A stretch of 46,982 nucleotides of DNA from UBA6382 sp963600315. Its GTDB lineage: Bacteria; Bacteroidota; Bacteroidia; Bacteroidales; Bacteroidaceae. Shown piece after piece: positions 17,666 to 26,901 of the stretch. How positions within the stretch are numbered: position 1 is the stretch's first letter; each line of letters begins with the position of its first letter. The DNA lies in contig CAVCAW010000043.1 of assembly GCA_963600315.1 (NCBI GenBank), positions 1 through 46,982 on the forward strand, written 5' to 3'. A model generated the notes under the pieces. The model ran no database searches. It was not told the origin of the DNA and was given only the letters and a program-made list of their open reading frames with translations. A program made the position numbers and the translations under genes.

Positions 17666-18871
17666 ATGAAAAGTCTGAAAGAAATCTACAGAATAGGCTA
17701 CGGACCCAGCTCCAGCCACACCATGGGCCCGACCACAGCCGCAGGAATCTTCCTTGGCCACCACGCGTCGGCGCAACACTTCAGAGTTACTCTCTACGGC
17801 AGCCTTGCCGCTACTGGCAAAGGGCACCTCACCGATGTGGCGGTGGAATCCATCTTCCGCAATGCCGACAAGGAGGCCGAAATAGTGTGGTGCCCCAAGA
17901 AGTTCTTACCATTTCACCCCAACGCCATGATGTTTGAAGCCCTGGCAGACGATGGCTCCACCGCCGACAGTTGGATCGTCTACAGCGTGGGCGGAGGAGC
18001 CCTCAAGGAGGAAACACCCAAATATCTTGAGGAACTTGAGTCCGACATCTATCCCCTCAGCACCATTGACGACATAATGAATCACTGCGCTGAAAAGGGC
18101 ATGGACTTTTGGGAGTATGTCAAGGAGTGTGAGTTGCCCGAAGTGTGGGATTATCTGGGTGATGTGTGGACAGCCATGAAGGAGTCTATCGTGCGCGGTT
18201 TGGCAGCCGAGGAAGTGTTGCCCGGAGTGCTACACCTCAAGCGCAAGGCAGCCAAGTTCTACGTCAAGGCCAACAGCTATCTCCCCTCGCTTCAGTCCAA
18301 AGGTGTGACCTTTGCCTATGCTCTCGCAGTGGCAGAGGAGAATGCCTCGGGCGGCATCATCGTCACAGCACCTACGTGTGGTTCATGTGGAGTTGTGCCT
18401 TCGGTGCTCTATCAAGTGCAGCAGAAACACAAGTTCAGCGACGAGCGCATCGTCAGAGCTTTGGCTACAGCCGGCTTGTTTGGCAACGTGGTCAAGTCCA
18501 ACGCCTCCATCTCCGGAGCCGAAGTGGGCTGTCAGGGCGAGATAGGCACCGCCTGCGCCATGGCATCGGCAGCCGTCTGCCAGCTGTTTGGTGGCTCAGT
18601 AGCACAAGTGGAATATGCCGCAGAAATGGGACTCGAACACCATCTCGGCATGACCTGCGACCCCGTCTGCGGATTGGTGCAGATACCCTGTATCGAACGC
18701 AATGCCTACGCTGCAGTGAGAGCCATGGACGCCAGCCTCTACTCCGCCCTTACCGATGGTCGCCATTCGGTCAGCTTCGACAAAGTTGTGCGCGTGATGA
18801 AGCAGACCGGCCACGACTTGCCCTCGGTCTACAAGGAAACCTCCGAAGGCGGACTTGCCTCCCACTTCTAA
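17666..18871 (+). CDS. sdaA: L-serine ammonia-lyase, iron-sulfur dependent, single chain
   Basis: Deaminates L-serine to pyruvate and ammonia using a [4Fe-4S] cluster. The 401-residue chain fuses the beta domain (GPSSSHTMGPTTAA near the start) with the alpha domain. Cluster cysteines are in APTCGSCGVVPS and MTCDPVCGLVQIPC. The SEVGCQGEIG-type motif is present as AEVGCQGEIGTACAMA. Length is slightly below the E. coli enzymes (about 454). It follows the ABC ATPase by 56 bases, so read-through is possible although the functions are unrelated. A strong intrinsic terminator lies 58 bases downstream. Confidence 0.94.
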   Translation: MKSLKEIYRIGYGPSSSHTMGPTTAAGIFLGHHASAQHFRVTLYGSLAATGKGHLTDVAVESIFRNADKEAEIVWCPKKFLPFHPNAMMFEALADDGSTADSWIVYSVGGGALKEETPKYLEELESDIYPLSTIDDIMNHCAEKGMDFWEYVKECELPEVWDYLGDVWTAMKESIVRGLAAEEVLPGVLHLKRKAAKFYVKANSYLPSLQSKGVTFAYALAVAEENASGGIIVTAPTCGSCGVVPSVLYQVQQKHKFSDERIVRALATAGLFGNVVKSNASISGAEVGCQGEIGTACAMASAAVCQLFGGSVAQVEYAAEMGLEHHLGMTCDPVCGLVQIPCIERNAYAAVRAMDASLYSALTDGRHSVSFDKVVRVMKQTGHDLPSVYKETSEGGLASHF

Positions 18872-18929
18872 ACTGCGACCGCTCTTCAAATCGCTTTTAC
18901 CGTCCGACAAACCACGACCTTCCAATATC

Positions 18930-18976
18930 AGCTATTGGTGTCTGCCAACCCTTGCAGTCACCAATAGCTTTTTTTT
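18930..18976 (+). terminator. Intrinsic terminator of sdaA
   Basis: An 11-bp perfect stem (AGCTATTGGTG with CACCAATAGCT), an 18-base loop and an eight-T run directly after the stem. It lies 58 bases after the sdaA stop. Confidence 0.88.
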
Positions 18977-19065
18977 GGGGGGCTTGCAGTGCAACCATTT
19001 CGTTTTTGCAGAGTTGTCATTTGTGCACTATTCCTCACTTGCTTTCTCAACAATTTTGCAAGACA

Positions 19066-19117
19066 AAAAAATGCCCGAAGCGATAGTTTCCTAAGACTTC
19101 GGGCAGATATTTTTTTC
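19066..19117 (-). terminator. Intrinsic terminator of the alkaline phosphatase gene
   Basis: An 8-bp stem (GCCCGAAG at 19073-19080 with CTTCGGGC at 19097-19104) and a 16-base loop. On the minus strand it is followed by ATTTTTTTG, a proper T-tract. A T-run also lies on the plus-strand side (from about 19111), so it may stop leftover sdaA transcripts too. Confidence 0.8.
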
Positions 19118-19128
19118 TTGCGATTGGG

Positions 19129-20841
19129 CTATTCAAGATATTTCTTGACAGTCGTGGGAAGATAGAACATGTCGTTGCGGTCAACGTAGGTAATCACGCT
19201 GGCAAGCTTCACGCTGTGGGGAGCGGATTTGCCGTCGGCAACCTCAATGATGTTGGTGAACGGACGTATGGTCAGTTGCTTGCCATTGGCGGAATTCTTG
19301 ACTATGAGTGTAGGATATTCTTTGACCTTCACGTTGCGCTGCAGCTGCACATCATAGCCACGGAACACATCGGCATGGCGTGCGAAGATGTTGTCGCTGA
19401 AAGTGCCCATCTTGCCATACATGCCAAAGAGCGCTTGCATGTAGTGGGCGAGGTCTTCGTTAGAATTTACTCCCATAATGCGTTGTGCTGCCTTGGGGTG
19501 ATAGCAAGCCAAGAAGACCTCCTCGCCCGTGTGGCCCCCAGTGGTCCAGCCGAAGCAGGTGTGGGCTGTGAGAATCTTGGTAATCACGCCAGAGAGGTAG
19601 CTGCTGTAGAGCGGCGAAGCCTTGTCGGGCATACGCAGTTCCTCGGGTATGGGACTATTCTTGTAACCACGACTGTTCATGAGGAGCAGAACCTCGTCGT
19701 TGCTTAACTCAATAGAGGCATAGTTGCGGAAGATACTCTTGAGGCTGTCAAACGGCAGGCTATTGATTTTCTCTTCCAGTCCGTCGCCGCTCATTTTGTA
19801 TTTGGCGACCTGTCCGAAGAGACGCTCGAGCGAAGCGTGGCTATAGTCAGCAATGTCACTACGACTGATGCTGAAACCGCTGTTGCCGTGGTCTACGGTG
19901 ACAATCACCACCGTGTTGCCGTCTTTGCGGGCAAAGTCAAGAGCTGCGCCGACAGCCTTGTCGAAGGCGAGAAACTCGTTGACTACCGCCCCAGGGTCGT
20001 TGGCATGGGCAGCCCAGTCCACCTTGGAGCCTTCCACCATGAGGAAGAAGCCCTTGCTGTTCTTTGACAGTTTGCCGATGGCTGTGCGTGTCATCTCCTC
20101 CAGCGAAGGCTGCTGGTCGGGGTTGCGGTCCATATCGTAATTCATGTCGTCATTGCCAAACAAAGCCCACATCTTAGAGCCCTTGTCCTGCCGCATGCCG
20201 CTGATATCGTTGCGATAGACACTTACACCTTGTTGGCGAAGGTAGTCCTCGTTATCAGCGTTGAGGTATCTGCAGCCACCACCGATGACTACGTCGAGAT
20301 TATTGTGAACCATCTGGTCGGAAATGATTCCCGAGGCATTGCGATTGTAGTAGTGCGACGAGCAGTCGGCTGGAGTGGCGTGGGGGAACTGGCAGGTGAA
20401 GACCAGACCGGCACTTTTGCCCAAGAGCTGTTTGCCCGCCTCGAGCAGTGTAGCCATCGGGGCGTAGGCGCGGGTGGAGTCTACAAAACCGATGTTGGCT
20501 GAGCCTTTGTAGGGCGGATAGGTTGCCACATAGCCAGCGCGAGAGCGATGACCTGTCATATAGCACGACGTAGTGGGCGCCGAGTCGCCTATGGGGGCAT
20601 CTGAATTGCACGTCACGATGGTGCCGCACATCCAGGGGTCGAGATTGAGATGTTCTTTCGACGGGTCACGATAGCGCTGCAACCAGCGTGCCGCACTGGG
20701 CACGCTGAGCGATGTGCCATCAGAGATGAACAAGATAATGTTTTTGACCGGTTTGACTTTCTCCGGAGCGATGGCATTGACCGAACAGCACATCGCAAAG
20801 GCCAGCGCGAAGCCGGCCGCTTTCTTTATGGCTGTGTACAT
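19129..20841 (-). CDS. Alkaline phosphatase, secreted
   Basis: A 570-residue periplasmic or surface phosphomonoesterase. A signal peptide covers about residues 1-23. The first metal aspartate is in LFISDGTS (D41). The nucleophile serine is S87 in GDSAPTTSCYMTG, matching the DSAAT/S motif of the PhoA superfamily. Later metal ligands are seen in MVEGSKVDWAAHANDP, VTVDHGNSG and TTGGHTGEEV. The last motif carries the third-metal histidines typical of this family. It lies 55 bases after argB without a clear promoter, so it may be transcribed from the topA-side operon. I see no phosphate-response site. Confidence 0.88.
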   Translation of the reverse strand: MYTAIKKAAGFALAFAMCCSVNAIAPEKVKPVKNIILFISDGTSLSVPSAARWLQRYRDPSKEHLNLDPWMCGTIVTCNSDAPIGDSAPTTSCYMTGHRSRAGYVATYPPYKGSANIGFVDSTRAYAPMATLLEAGKQLLGKSAGLVFTCQFPHATPADCSSHYYNRNASGIISDQMVHNNLDVVIGGGCRYLNADNEDYLRQQGVSVYRNDISGMRQDKGSKMWALFGNDDMNYDMDRNPDQQPSLEEMTRTAIGKLSKNSKGFFLMVEGSKVDWAAHANDPGAVVNEFLAFDKAVGAALDFARKDGNTVVIVTVDHGNSGFSISRSDIADYSHASLERLFGQVAKYKMSGDGLEEKINSLPFDSLKSIFRNYASIELSNDEVLLLMNSRGYKNSPIPEELRMPDKASPLYSSYLSGVITKILTAHTCFGWTTGGHTGEEVFLACYHPKAAQRIMGVNSNEDLAHYMQALFGMYGKMGTFSDNIFARHADVFRGYDVQLQRNVKVKEYPTLIVKNSANGKQLTIRPFTNIIEVADGKSAPHSVKLASVITYVDRNDMFYLPTTVKKYLE

Positions 20842-20896
20842 ATATATATTAATTTAATAGATGTGTTGGCTGGTTGTATAGTTTGATGACTTATTG

Positions 20897-21673
20897 TCAG
20901 AGGATGATAGTCGTGCCGCACAGACCAATTTGGTCGGAGCGGGTGATGACCACACGGCTCACTCCACCCCTCAGGGCGTTGAAGCTGTTGTCGAGTTTGG
21001 GAAGCATGCCGCCCGAAACGACACCTTGTGCCTTGAGGTCGGCATAGGACTTCTCTGTGATCTGCGGAATGACACTCTCGTCGTCGTCGGCATCGAGCAG
21101 AACACCCTTCTTCTCGAAGCAGTAAGTCAGCGTGACGTCATAGAGCCGGCTCATAGCTTTGGCAACTTCTCCAGCTACCGTGTCGGCATTGGTGTTGAGC
21201 AACTGGGCGCCATCACCAAGCGTAAGCGGAGCCACGACGGGCACCACTCCACCCTCTATGAGCAGTGCGACGGCATCTGCATCGACACTGTCGACATCGC
21301 CCACGAAACCATAGTCAATGCCCTCGGGGGTGACGGGGCGGCGGTGGGAGCGTATGATGTTCATATCGGCACCAGTCAATCCCAAAGCCTTGAGTCCTCT
21401 TGCTGCAATCTGCGCAACGATGTTTTTGTTGACCAGTCCGCCATAGACCATAGTGACTACGCGCAACATGTCGGCATCGGTGATGCGCCGGCCGTTGACC
21501 ATGTGAGTTTGCAGCCCCATCTGGGCAGCTATGTCGGTGGCAGTGCGTCCACCACCGTGAATGAGCATCTTGGCTCCCTCTATGCTGGAGAACCTGTCAA
21601 GCAGCAGTGACAGCGACGCAGGGTCTTCTACTATCTTGCCGCCAACCTTGACAACAGTGAGTGATTGTTTCAT
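20897..21673 (-). CDS. argB: Acetylglutamate kinase
   Basis: Phosphorylates N-acetylglutamate in arginine (or, with alternative acylation, a related) biosynthesis. The 258-residue protein starts MKQSLTVVKVGGKIVEDP. It shows the KVGGK phosphate loop (9-13), HGGG (39-42), VNGRRITDADMLRVV and TLTYCFEKKGVL. I chose the ATG at 21671-21673. An upstream in-frame ATG would add 41 residues of unlikely sequence overlapping the end of speA. It follows speA by 55 bases, so arginine synthesis and arginine decarboxylation are encoded together. Confidence 0.92.
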   Translation of the reverse strand: MKQSLTVVKVGGKIVEDPASLSLLLDRFSSIEGAKMLIHGGGRTATDIAAQMGLQTHMVNGRRITDADMLRVVTMVYGGLVNKNIVAQIAARGLKALGLTGADMNIIRSHRRPVTPEGIDYGFVGDVDSVDADAVALLIEGGVVPVVAPLTLGDGAQLLNTNADTVAGEVAKAMSRLYDVTLTYCFEKKGVLLDADDDESVIPQITEKSYADLKAQGVVSGGMLPKLDNSFNALRGGVSRVVITRSDQIGLCGTTIIL

Positions 21674-21728
21674 TTTGTTGTATTGTTGATATGCGTAGAG
21701 TGCGCCACGACCATGGCACACTGGCAGA

Positions 21729-23627
21729 TTACTTCTCCAGATAGGTGTAGTCGTAGAGGTCGCTCTGGAAGTAGGATATAAAGTCTTTGCCCTCACGCGG
21801 CGTGATGCGCTCTTCGCTCACAGCCTTGTCGACCCACGTCTCGAGGTGGCGCACAAGCTGCTTGGGGTCATACTGCACGTAGTCGAGCACATCGGCCACG
21901 GTCTCGCCGTCGATAATCTGGTCTATAGAGTAGGAGCCGTCTTCAGCCACCGACACGTGGACTGCGTTGGTGTCGCCAAAGAGGTTATGCATGTTGCCCA
22001 ATATCTCTTGGTAGGCACCTACGAGAAACACCCCGATATAGTAAGGCTCGTTCTTCTTCAGCCCGTGGAGAGGGATGTAGCTCATCTGGCGACCATTGTA
22101 GACGAAGGTGTCTATCTTGCCGTCGCTGTCGCAGGTGATGTCCTGTATAGTGGCATTGTGGTCGGGCTTCTCGCCTAACCGGTGGATAGGCATTATGGGG
22201 AACAACTGGTCGATGGCCCACGAGTCGGGCAACGACTGGAACAGCGAGAAATTGCAGTAGTACTTGTCCGCCAGAATCTTGTCGAGTTTGCGCAGCTCGT
22301 CGGGCATGTGCTTCTGCGTGTGGGCGATGGCATTGACCTCACGGGTGATGCTCCAGTAGACGCTCTCTATCTGGGCGCGGGTCTTGAGGTCAATCAGCCC
22401 ATGGCGGAAGAGGTCAAGCCCCTCCTCGCGTATTTGCTCAGCGTCGTGCCAATCTTCCAGCATGGAGCGTGCAGAAATCTTGTCCCATATCTCGGAGAGG
22501 TCGCGCACGAGCTTGTGGTCTTCGGGCGATGCCTCCCACGACTCGTCCATCGATGGTTGCGAGGTGGAGTCGAAGGCTTCGAGTATGAGCACCGAGTGGT
22601 GAGCCGACAGCGAGCGGCCGCCTTCGGAGATAATGTTGGGGTGGGGTATGCCGTTGTGGTCGGCAGCCTCCACGAAGGTGTAGACGCAGTCGTTGATATA
22701 CTCCTGTATGGAGTAGTTGACTGAACTTTCGCTGTGTGACGACCGTGTGCCGTCGTAGTCCACACCCAGTCCGCCGCCGCAGTCCACAAACTCTATGTTG
22801 AAGCCCAGCTTGTGGAGTTCCACGTAGAATTGAGCCGCCTCGGTCAAGGCAAACTGTATGCGGCGTATCTTGGTAATCTGGCTGCCTATGTGGAAGTGCA
22901 TCAGCTTAAGGCAGTCTTGCATCTCGTTGGTGCGCAAGAACTCAAGGGCACGGAGCAAATCCGACGAGTCGAGTCCAAACTTGCTGGCGTCGCCGCCGCT
23001 TTCCTCCCATTTGCCTGCACCCGACGAGGCGAGCTTTATGCGTATGCCCAACTGTGGGCGAAGGTTCATGGTCTTGGCTGTGGCTACGATTTCCTCCAAT
23101 TCCTCATACTTTTCCACTACGAGGAATATGCGCTTGCCCATCTTCTGCGCCAGCAGTGCCAGCTCGATGAAGCTGTGGTCCTTGTGGCCGTTGCAGATGA
23201 TGAGGCTGTCGGAATCCATGTTGGCGGCTATCACGGCGTGGAGTTCTGGCTTCGAACCAGCCTCCAGTCCCAAGTTGTAGCGTTTGCCGTGGCTTGTTAT
23301 CTCGTCCACCACGGGTTTCATCTGGTTTACCTTGATGGGGAATATGATGAAGTGCTCAGCCTTGAAGTTGTATTCCTTGGCCGCCTTCTCAAAACAGTCG
23401 GCAGTCTTCTCTATGCGACTGTCGAGAATGTCAGGAAAGCGTAGCAACATGGGCGTTGCAGTGCGCTGCGACACAAGGTCGTCGACCAGTTCCTTGAGGT
23501 CAATCTGGTTGGAGTCCTTGAAAGGTGTGACATAGACGTGACCTTTCTTGTTGATACCGAAAAAATTTACTCCCCAGCCTCCAATGTTGTAGAGCTCTTC
23601 AGAGTCTTCTATTCGCCATTTTGCCAT
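21729..23627 (-). CDS. speA: Biosynthetic arginine decarboxylase
   Basis: A PLP enzyme converting arginine to agmatine, the entry to polyamine synthesis. The 632-residue length fits SpeA. The PLP lysine is K99 in FIIFPIKVNQ. Other landmarks are LGIRIKLASSGAGKWEESGG, HFHIGSQI, VDCGGGLGVDYDG, ISEGGRSLSAHHSVL and, near the C-terminus, GAYQEILGNMHNLFGDTNAV. It lies 21 bases after aroK and upstream of argB in the topA-led run of genes. Confidence 0.95.
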   Translation of the reverse strand: MAKWRIEDSEELYNIGGWGVNFFGINKKGHVYVTPFKDSNQIDLKELVDDLVSQRTATPMLLRFPDILDSRIEKTADCFEKAAKEYNFKAEHFIIFPIKVNQMKPVVDEITSHGKRYNLGLEAGSKPELHAVIAANMDSDSLIICNGHKDHSFIELALLAQKMGKRIFLVVEKYEELEEIVATAKTMNLRPQLGIRIKLASSGAGKWEESGGDASKFGLDSSDLLRALEFLRTNEMQDCLKLMHFHIGSQITKIRRIQFALTEAAQFYVELHKLGFNIEFVDCGGGLGVDYDGTRSSHSESSVNYSIQEYINDCVYTFVEAADHNGIPHPNIISEGGRSLSAHHSVLILEAFDSTSQPSMDESWEASPEDHKLVRDLSEIWDKISARSMLEDWHDAEQIREEGLDLFRHGLIDLKTRAQIESVYWSITREVNAIAHTQKHMPDELRKLDKILADKYYCNFSLFQSLPDSWAIDQLFPIMPIHRLGEKPDHNATIQDITCDSDGKIDTFVYNGRQMSYIPLHGLKKNEPYYIGVFLVGAYQEILGNMHNLFGDTNAVHVSVAEDGSYSIDQIIDGETVADVLDYVQYDPKQLVRHLETWVDKAVSEERITPREGKDFISYFQSDLYDYTYLEK

Positions 23628-23648
23628 TTCTTGTACTTAAACGAGAAT

Positions 23649-24185
23649 TTAGTGTTCTAAAATATTAACGATGCGCTCCACGAGCACATCAATCTTGGAA
23701 AAACTGTCCAGAATGTCCACGTTGACCGTCAGCTGCGCCTTGGAGTAATAGGGCATGCGGCTGGCTATCTGCTCCCCGACGAAGGAGAGCAACTCGTCGC
23801 CTTGCTTGTCGCGTAGCAGAGGGCGCACAGTGTGACTAAGCTTCAGGTGCTCCACGATAGTCTGCGGTGAGGCATCGAAAAACACTGTGGTGCCACACTG
23901 GTTAAGGTAGTCCATGTTGTCAAAAAAACACGGAGTGCCCCCGCCGAGTGCCAGCACGATGTTTTCAAATTCGGCTACCTCATGGAGCATAGTGCGCTCT
24001 ATCTGCCTGAAACCGTCTTCGCCCCTTTCGGCAAAGATGTCGCTAATCTTCTTGCGATAGCGCTCCTCAATATACCAGTCAAGGTCGTAGAACTGCATGC
24101 CGAGCCTCTGTGCCAGGACTTTGCCTACCGAGGTCTTGCCAGCTCCCATATAGCCTATGAGCATCACGCTTTTCATTCTCGACAA
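23649..24185 (-). CDS. aroK: Shikimate kinase
   Basis: Phosphorylates shikimate in aromatic amino-acid synthesis. The 178 residues contain the P-loop GYMGAGKT (11-18), the shikimate-binding YDLDWYIE (D34/D36), GEDGFRQIERTML and the LALGGGTPCF segment. An in-frame ATG three codons downstream gives the more typical start MKSVMLIGYMG and may be the true one. It starts 31 bases after the topA stop and ends 21 bases before speA. Confidence 0.94.
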   Translation of the reverse strand: MSRMKSVMLIGYMGAGKTSVGKVLAQRLGMQFYDLDWYIEERYRKKISDIFAERGEDGFRQIERTMLHEVAEFENIVLALGGGTPCFFDNMDYLNQCGTTVFFDASPQTIVEHLKLSHTVRPLLRDKQGDELLSFVGEQIASRMPYYSKAQLTVNVDILDSFSKIDVLVERIVNILEH

Positions 24186-24216
24186 TATCTGTTATCTGTC
24201 TTTAATTACCAGACTG

Positions 24217-26523
24217 CTACTTCTTGCGCCTTTTGCGCGGTGCGCTCTCACCGGCATTGGCTATCACCTCGCGACACTGCTCCACGGTGATGGTGGCAGG
24301 ATCAGCCGCCAGATTCTTGGGCAGGCGGTAGTTTCTGCCCTCAAAGGCGATGTAGGGGCCATAGCGACCGTTCATCACCTCGATGCCACCCTCAAAGGAG
24401 TTGATTACGCGCTTCTTCTCAGCCTCGGCTTTCTGGTCAATCAATTGCTGGGCCTGCTCGAGGGTAATCTTCATCACGTCGATGTCCTTGGGGATGGAGA
24501 CATACTGCTTGTTGTAGCTCACGTAGGGGCCAAACCTACTGATATTGGCCACGACATCGCCATTCTCAAGTTGGCCGAGCACCCTTGGTAGCTTGAACAG
24601 TTCGAGAGCTTCCTCAAGGGTGATGGTGTCAATGCTCTGACCCTCGCGCAACTGGGCAAACTGCGGTTTCTCCTCGTCGGAGGCCAAGCCTAACTGAGCC
24701 ACTGGTCCATAGCGACCTATCTTGACGCTGAGCATGCGGCCCGTCTTGGGGTCTATGCCCAACTGGCGCTCACCGATGCGCAGCTCGGTCTGTTTTTCAG
24801 ATGCCTTGGTAACCATTGGGGTAAAGGTGTTGTAGAACTGACGAGTCAGTTTGTTCCAATCCTTCTTGCCGGCTGCCACAGCGTCGAAGTCCTTCTCCAC
24901 ACGGGCTGTAAAGTCGATGTCGAGAATGCTGGGGAACCACTCTATGAGATAGTCGTTGACAATCTTGCCAGTGTCAGTGGGGAAGAGCTTGCCCTTCTCT
25001 GCACCGGTCGTCTCTTCCTTCTGGGTAATGCTGACACCCGCATCGGTCAGTTCCATGTAGGTGTAGGTGCGCTTTGTGCCCTCGCGGTTGCCTTTCTCTA
25101 CATAACCGCGCTGCTGGATGGTGCTTATGGTCGACCCGTAGGTAGAGGGGCGGCCTATGCCCAACTCCTCCATCTTGTGTACGAGCATGCCTTCACTGAA
25201 CCTCGCTGGGCGTTGACTGAACTTTTGAGTGGCGCATATCTTGGCGGGACTCATCGTCTCGCCTTGGCTGAGGTTGGGCAACAGTGGCGTTGTGTCTTCG
25301 CTCTCGTCGTCCACCGACTCGCGGTAGATGCGTGTGTAGCCGTCGAAGGTCATCACTTCGCCCGTGGCTATAAACTTCTCTTCAACCCCATCGATGCCGA
25401 TGGTCACCACCGTCTTTTCATAAGAGGCGTCGGCCATCTGCGATGCCAGAGTGCGCAGATAGATGAGTCGATACAGACGCTTCTCCTGTGGAGTGCCCGA
25501 TATTTCGGGCTGGTCCATCTGCGTTGGACGTATAGCCTCGTGAGCCTCTTGAGCTCCCTTGGCCTTAGTGTGGAAATTGCGTGTCTTGGAGTATTTGGCA
25601 CCCAACTCGTCGGTCACGACCTGCTTGGCGGCAGATACGCACAACGAACTCAGGTTGAGCGAGTCAGTACGCATATAAGTGATAAATCCCTTTTCGTAAA
25701 GCCCCTGGGCGATGCGCATGGTCTGGCTCACCGAATAGCTTAGCTTGCGTGCCGCCTCCTGCTGGAGGGTAGAGGTCATGAAAGGAGGTGCCGGCGAACG
25801 CTTCACTGGTTTCTTCTCGAGATTTTCTACAGTGAAAGTGACGTTGTGGCATTTCTCCAGAAAAGCCTGAGCCTCTTGGGCTGTCTCGAAGCGCTTGTTG
25901 AGTTCAGCCTTGACAGGAGTCCCGCCATCGGCAGGTTCAAACACTGCGTTGACCACATAGGCAGTCTTGGGTTCAAAATGCTCTATCTCGCGCTCGCGTT
26001 CCACCACGAGTCTCACCACCACGCTCTGCACACGACCAGCCGAAAGCCCTGGCTTAATCTTGCGCCAGAGCACCGGCGACAGCTCGAAACCTACGATGCG
26101 GTCGAGCACGCGGCGCGCCTGCTGAGCGTTGACCAGATTGCGGTCGATATGGCGTGGGGTGGAAATGGCAGCGAGGATGGCTGGCTTGGTGATTTCGTGA
26201 AACACGATGCGGTTGGTAGTCTCTACGTCAAGTCCCAGCACCTCTGCCAGATGCCAGGAAATGGCCTCTCCCTCGCGGTCTTCATCCGATGCGAGCCAGA
26301 CCTTGTCGGCCTTCTTGGCTTCCTCTCGGAGACTCTTGACGAGACTCTGCTTGTCGGTGGGAATGACATATTCCGGCATCAGCGTTGTTGTGTCAATACT
26401 GAACGACCGCGACTTGAGGTCGCGTATGTGACCTTGACTCGACATAACGGTGTAGTCCGCGCCGAGAAATTTGCCTACAGTCTTCGCCTTGGCGGGCGAC
26501 TCTACTATAACGAGATTTTTCAT
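24217..26523 (-). CDS. topA: DNA topoisomerase I
   Basis: Type IA topoisomerase relaxing negative supercoils. The 768 residues include a Toprim domain (VIVESPAKAKTVGKFLG; metal site ASDEDREGEA with D80 and D82) and the catalytic Y283 in GFITYMRTDSLNLS. Instead of the zinc ribbons of E. coli TopA, the C-terminus has three related modules, KIGRYGPVAQLG, ISRFGPYVSYN and NGRYGPYIAFEG. A basic tail (PRKRRKK) follows. It is the first gene of a run topA-aroK-speA-argB. Confidence 0.96.
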   Translation of the reverse strand: MKNLVIVESPAKAKTVGKFLGADYTVMSSQGHIRDLKSRSFSIDTTTLMPEYVIPTDKQSLVKSLREEAKKADKVWLASDEDREGEAISWHLAEVLGLDVETTNRIVFHEITKPAILAAISTPRHIDRNLVNAQQARRVLDRIVGFELSPVLWRKIKPGLSAGRVQSVVVRLVVEREREIEHFEPKTAYVVNAVFEPADGGTPVKAELNKRFETAQEAQAFLEKCHNVTFTVENLEKKPVKRSPAPPFMTSTLQQEAARKLSYSVSQTMRIAQGLYEKGFITYMRTDSLNLSSLCVSAAKQVVTDELGAKYSKTRNFHTKAKGAQEAHEAIRPTQMDQPEISGTPQEKRLYRLIYLRTLASQMADASYEKTVVTIGIDGVEEKFIATGEVMTFDGYTRIYRESVDDESEDTTPLLPNLSQGETMSPAKICATQKFSQRPARFSEGMLVHKMEELGIGRPSTYGSTISTIQQRGYVEKGNREGTKRTYTYMELTDAGVSITQKEETTGAEKGKLFPTDTGKIVNDYLIEWFPSILDIDFTARVEKDFDAVAAGKKDWNKLTRQFYNTFTPMVTKASEKQTELRIGERQLGIDPKTGRMLSVKIGRYGPVAQLGLASDEEKPQFAQLREGQSIDTITLEEALELFKLPRVLGQLENGDVVANISRFGPYVSYNKQYVSIPKDIDVMKITLEQAQQLIDQKAEAEKKRVINSFEGGIEVMNGRYGPYIAFEGRNYRLPKNLAADPATITVEQCREVIANAGESAPRKRRKK

Positions 26524-26599
26524 CGATAATAATGTTTCTCTGTGTTAGTGTGCTCCACAATCTTACACCTTATATATGTAAGGTCGAAAATAGCGACCG

Positions 26600-26607
26600 C
26601 AAAAGTA
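26600..26607 (-). promoter_or_regulatory. -7 box for topA
   Basis: On the minus strand TACTTTTG, followed by CGGTCGC, 76 bases before the topA ATG. The same TACTTTTGCGGTCGC string occurs upstream of the hydrolase gene (39881-39895), which supports its use as a promoter core. No clear -33 element is present. Confidence 0.55.
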
Positions 26608-26708
26608 AACAAATTTCTTTAACTCTCACCTTGTTTGAGCCAAAGAAATAATGCTTGGCCCTAAATTCGCCAACAGCGCAATCCGCTGCGCAGAGATTGA
26701 GCAGGCTG

Positions 26709-26796
26709 GTGAGTTTCCACCGAAATGGTTGTCGGTTTCCGCCAAAACGCTCAACCATTTCGGCGGAAATTCAATTGCGTTTCGGCGGAAACTCAC
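26709..26796. repeat. Dispersed 22-bp-pitch palindromic repeat, copy 2
   Basis: Four cores start at 26714 (TTTCCACCGAAA), 26736 (TTTCCGCCAAAA), 26758 and 26780 (both TTTCGGCGGAAA), at exact 22-bp pitch. The first two point one way and the last two the other, making the element symmetric. Two stems compete. Bases 26714-26731 pair with 26752-26769 (18 bp, one mismatch). Alternatively, bases 26709-26725 pair with 26780-26796 (17 bp, one mismatch). It lies upstream of the topA promoter and downstream of the DUF4252 operon. Confidence 0.85.
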
Positions 26797-26871
26797 TTCA
26801 GAGATGGCTTCGGACGGGCGGTTGCTACAACAGCTGCAAGCTCCCCAAGTCTGGCTTGTGGCATAAGAAGA

Positions 26872-26901
26872 ATGGGAGCCGGCATTGCTGCCGACTCCCA
26901 T
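26872..26901 (-). terminator. Hairpin ending the ECF-sigma/DUF4252 operon
   Basis: ATGGGAG and CGGCA pair with TGCCG and CTCCCAT around a TTGC loop, with one C/A mismatch (13-bp arms). On the minus strand it is preceded by TTTTT and followed by TCTTCTTATG, an imperfect T-tract. It lies 120 bases after the DUF4252 stop. Confidence 0.6.

Noticed and set aside
17609..17666. Remnant of a zinc permease between the ABC ATPase and sdaA
   Set aside because: The gap is only 56 bases and shows no hydrophobic coding sequence in any frame.
18166..19086. 306-codon open frame overlapping sdaA in another frame
   Set aside because: sdaA motifs continue throughout the overlap, and the other frame gives an Arg/Ser-rich product running through the terminator.
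26709..26796. Small CRISPR array
   Set aside because: Cores are 12 bp and spacers 10 bp, orientation varies within a copy, spacers share sequence between copies and no cas gene is present.
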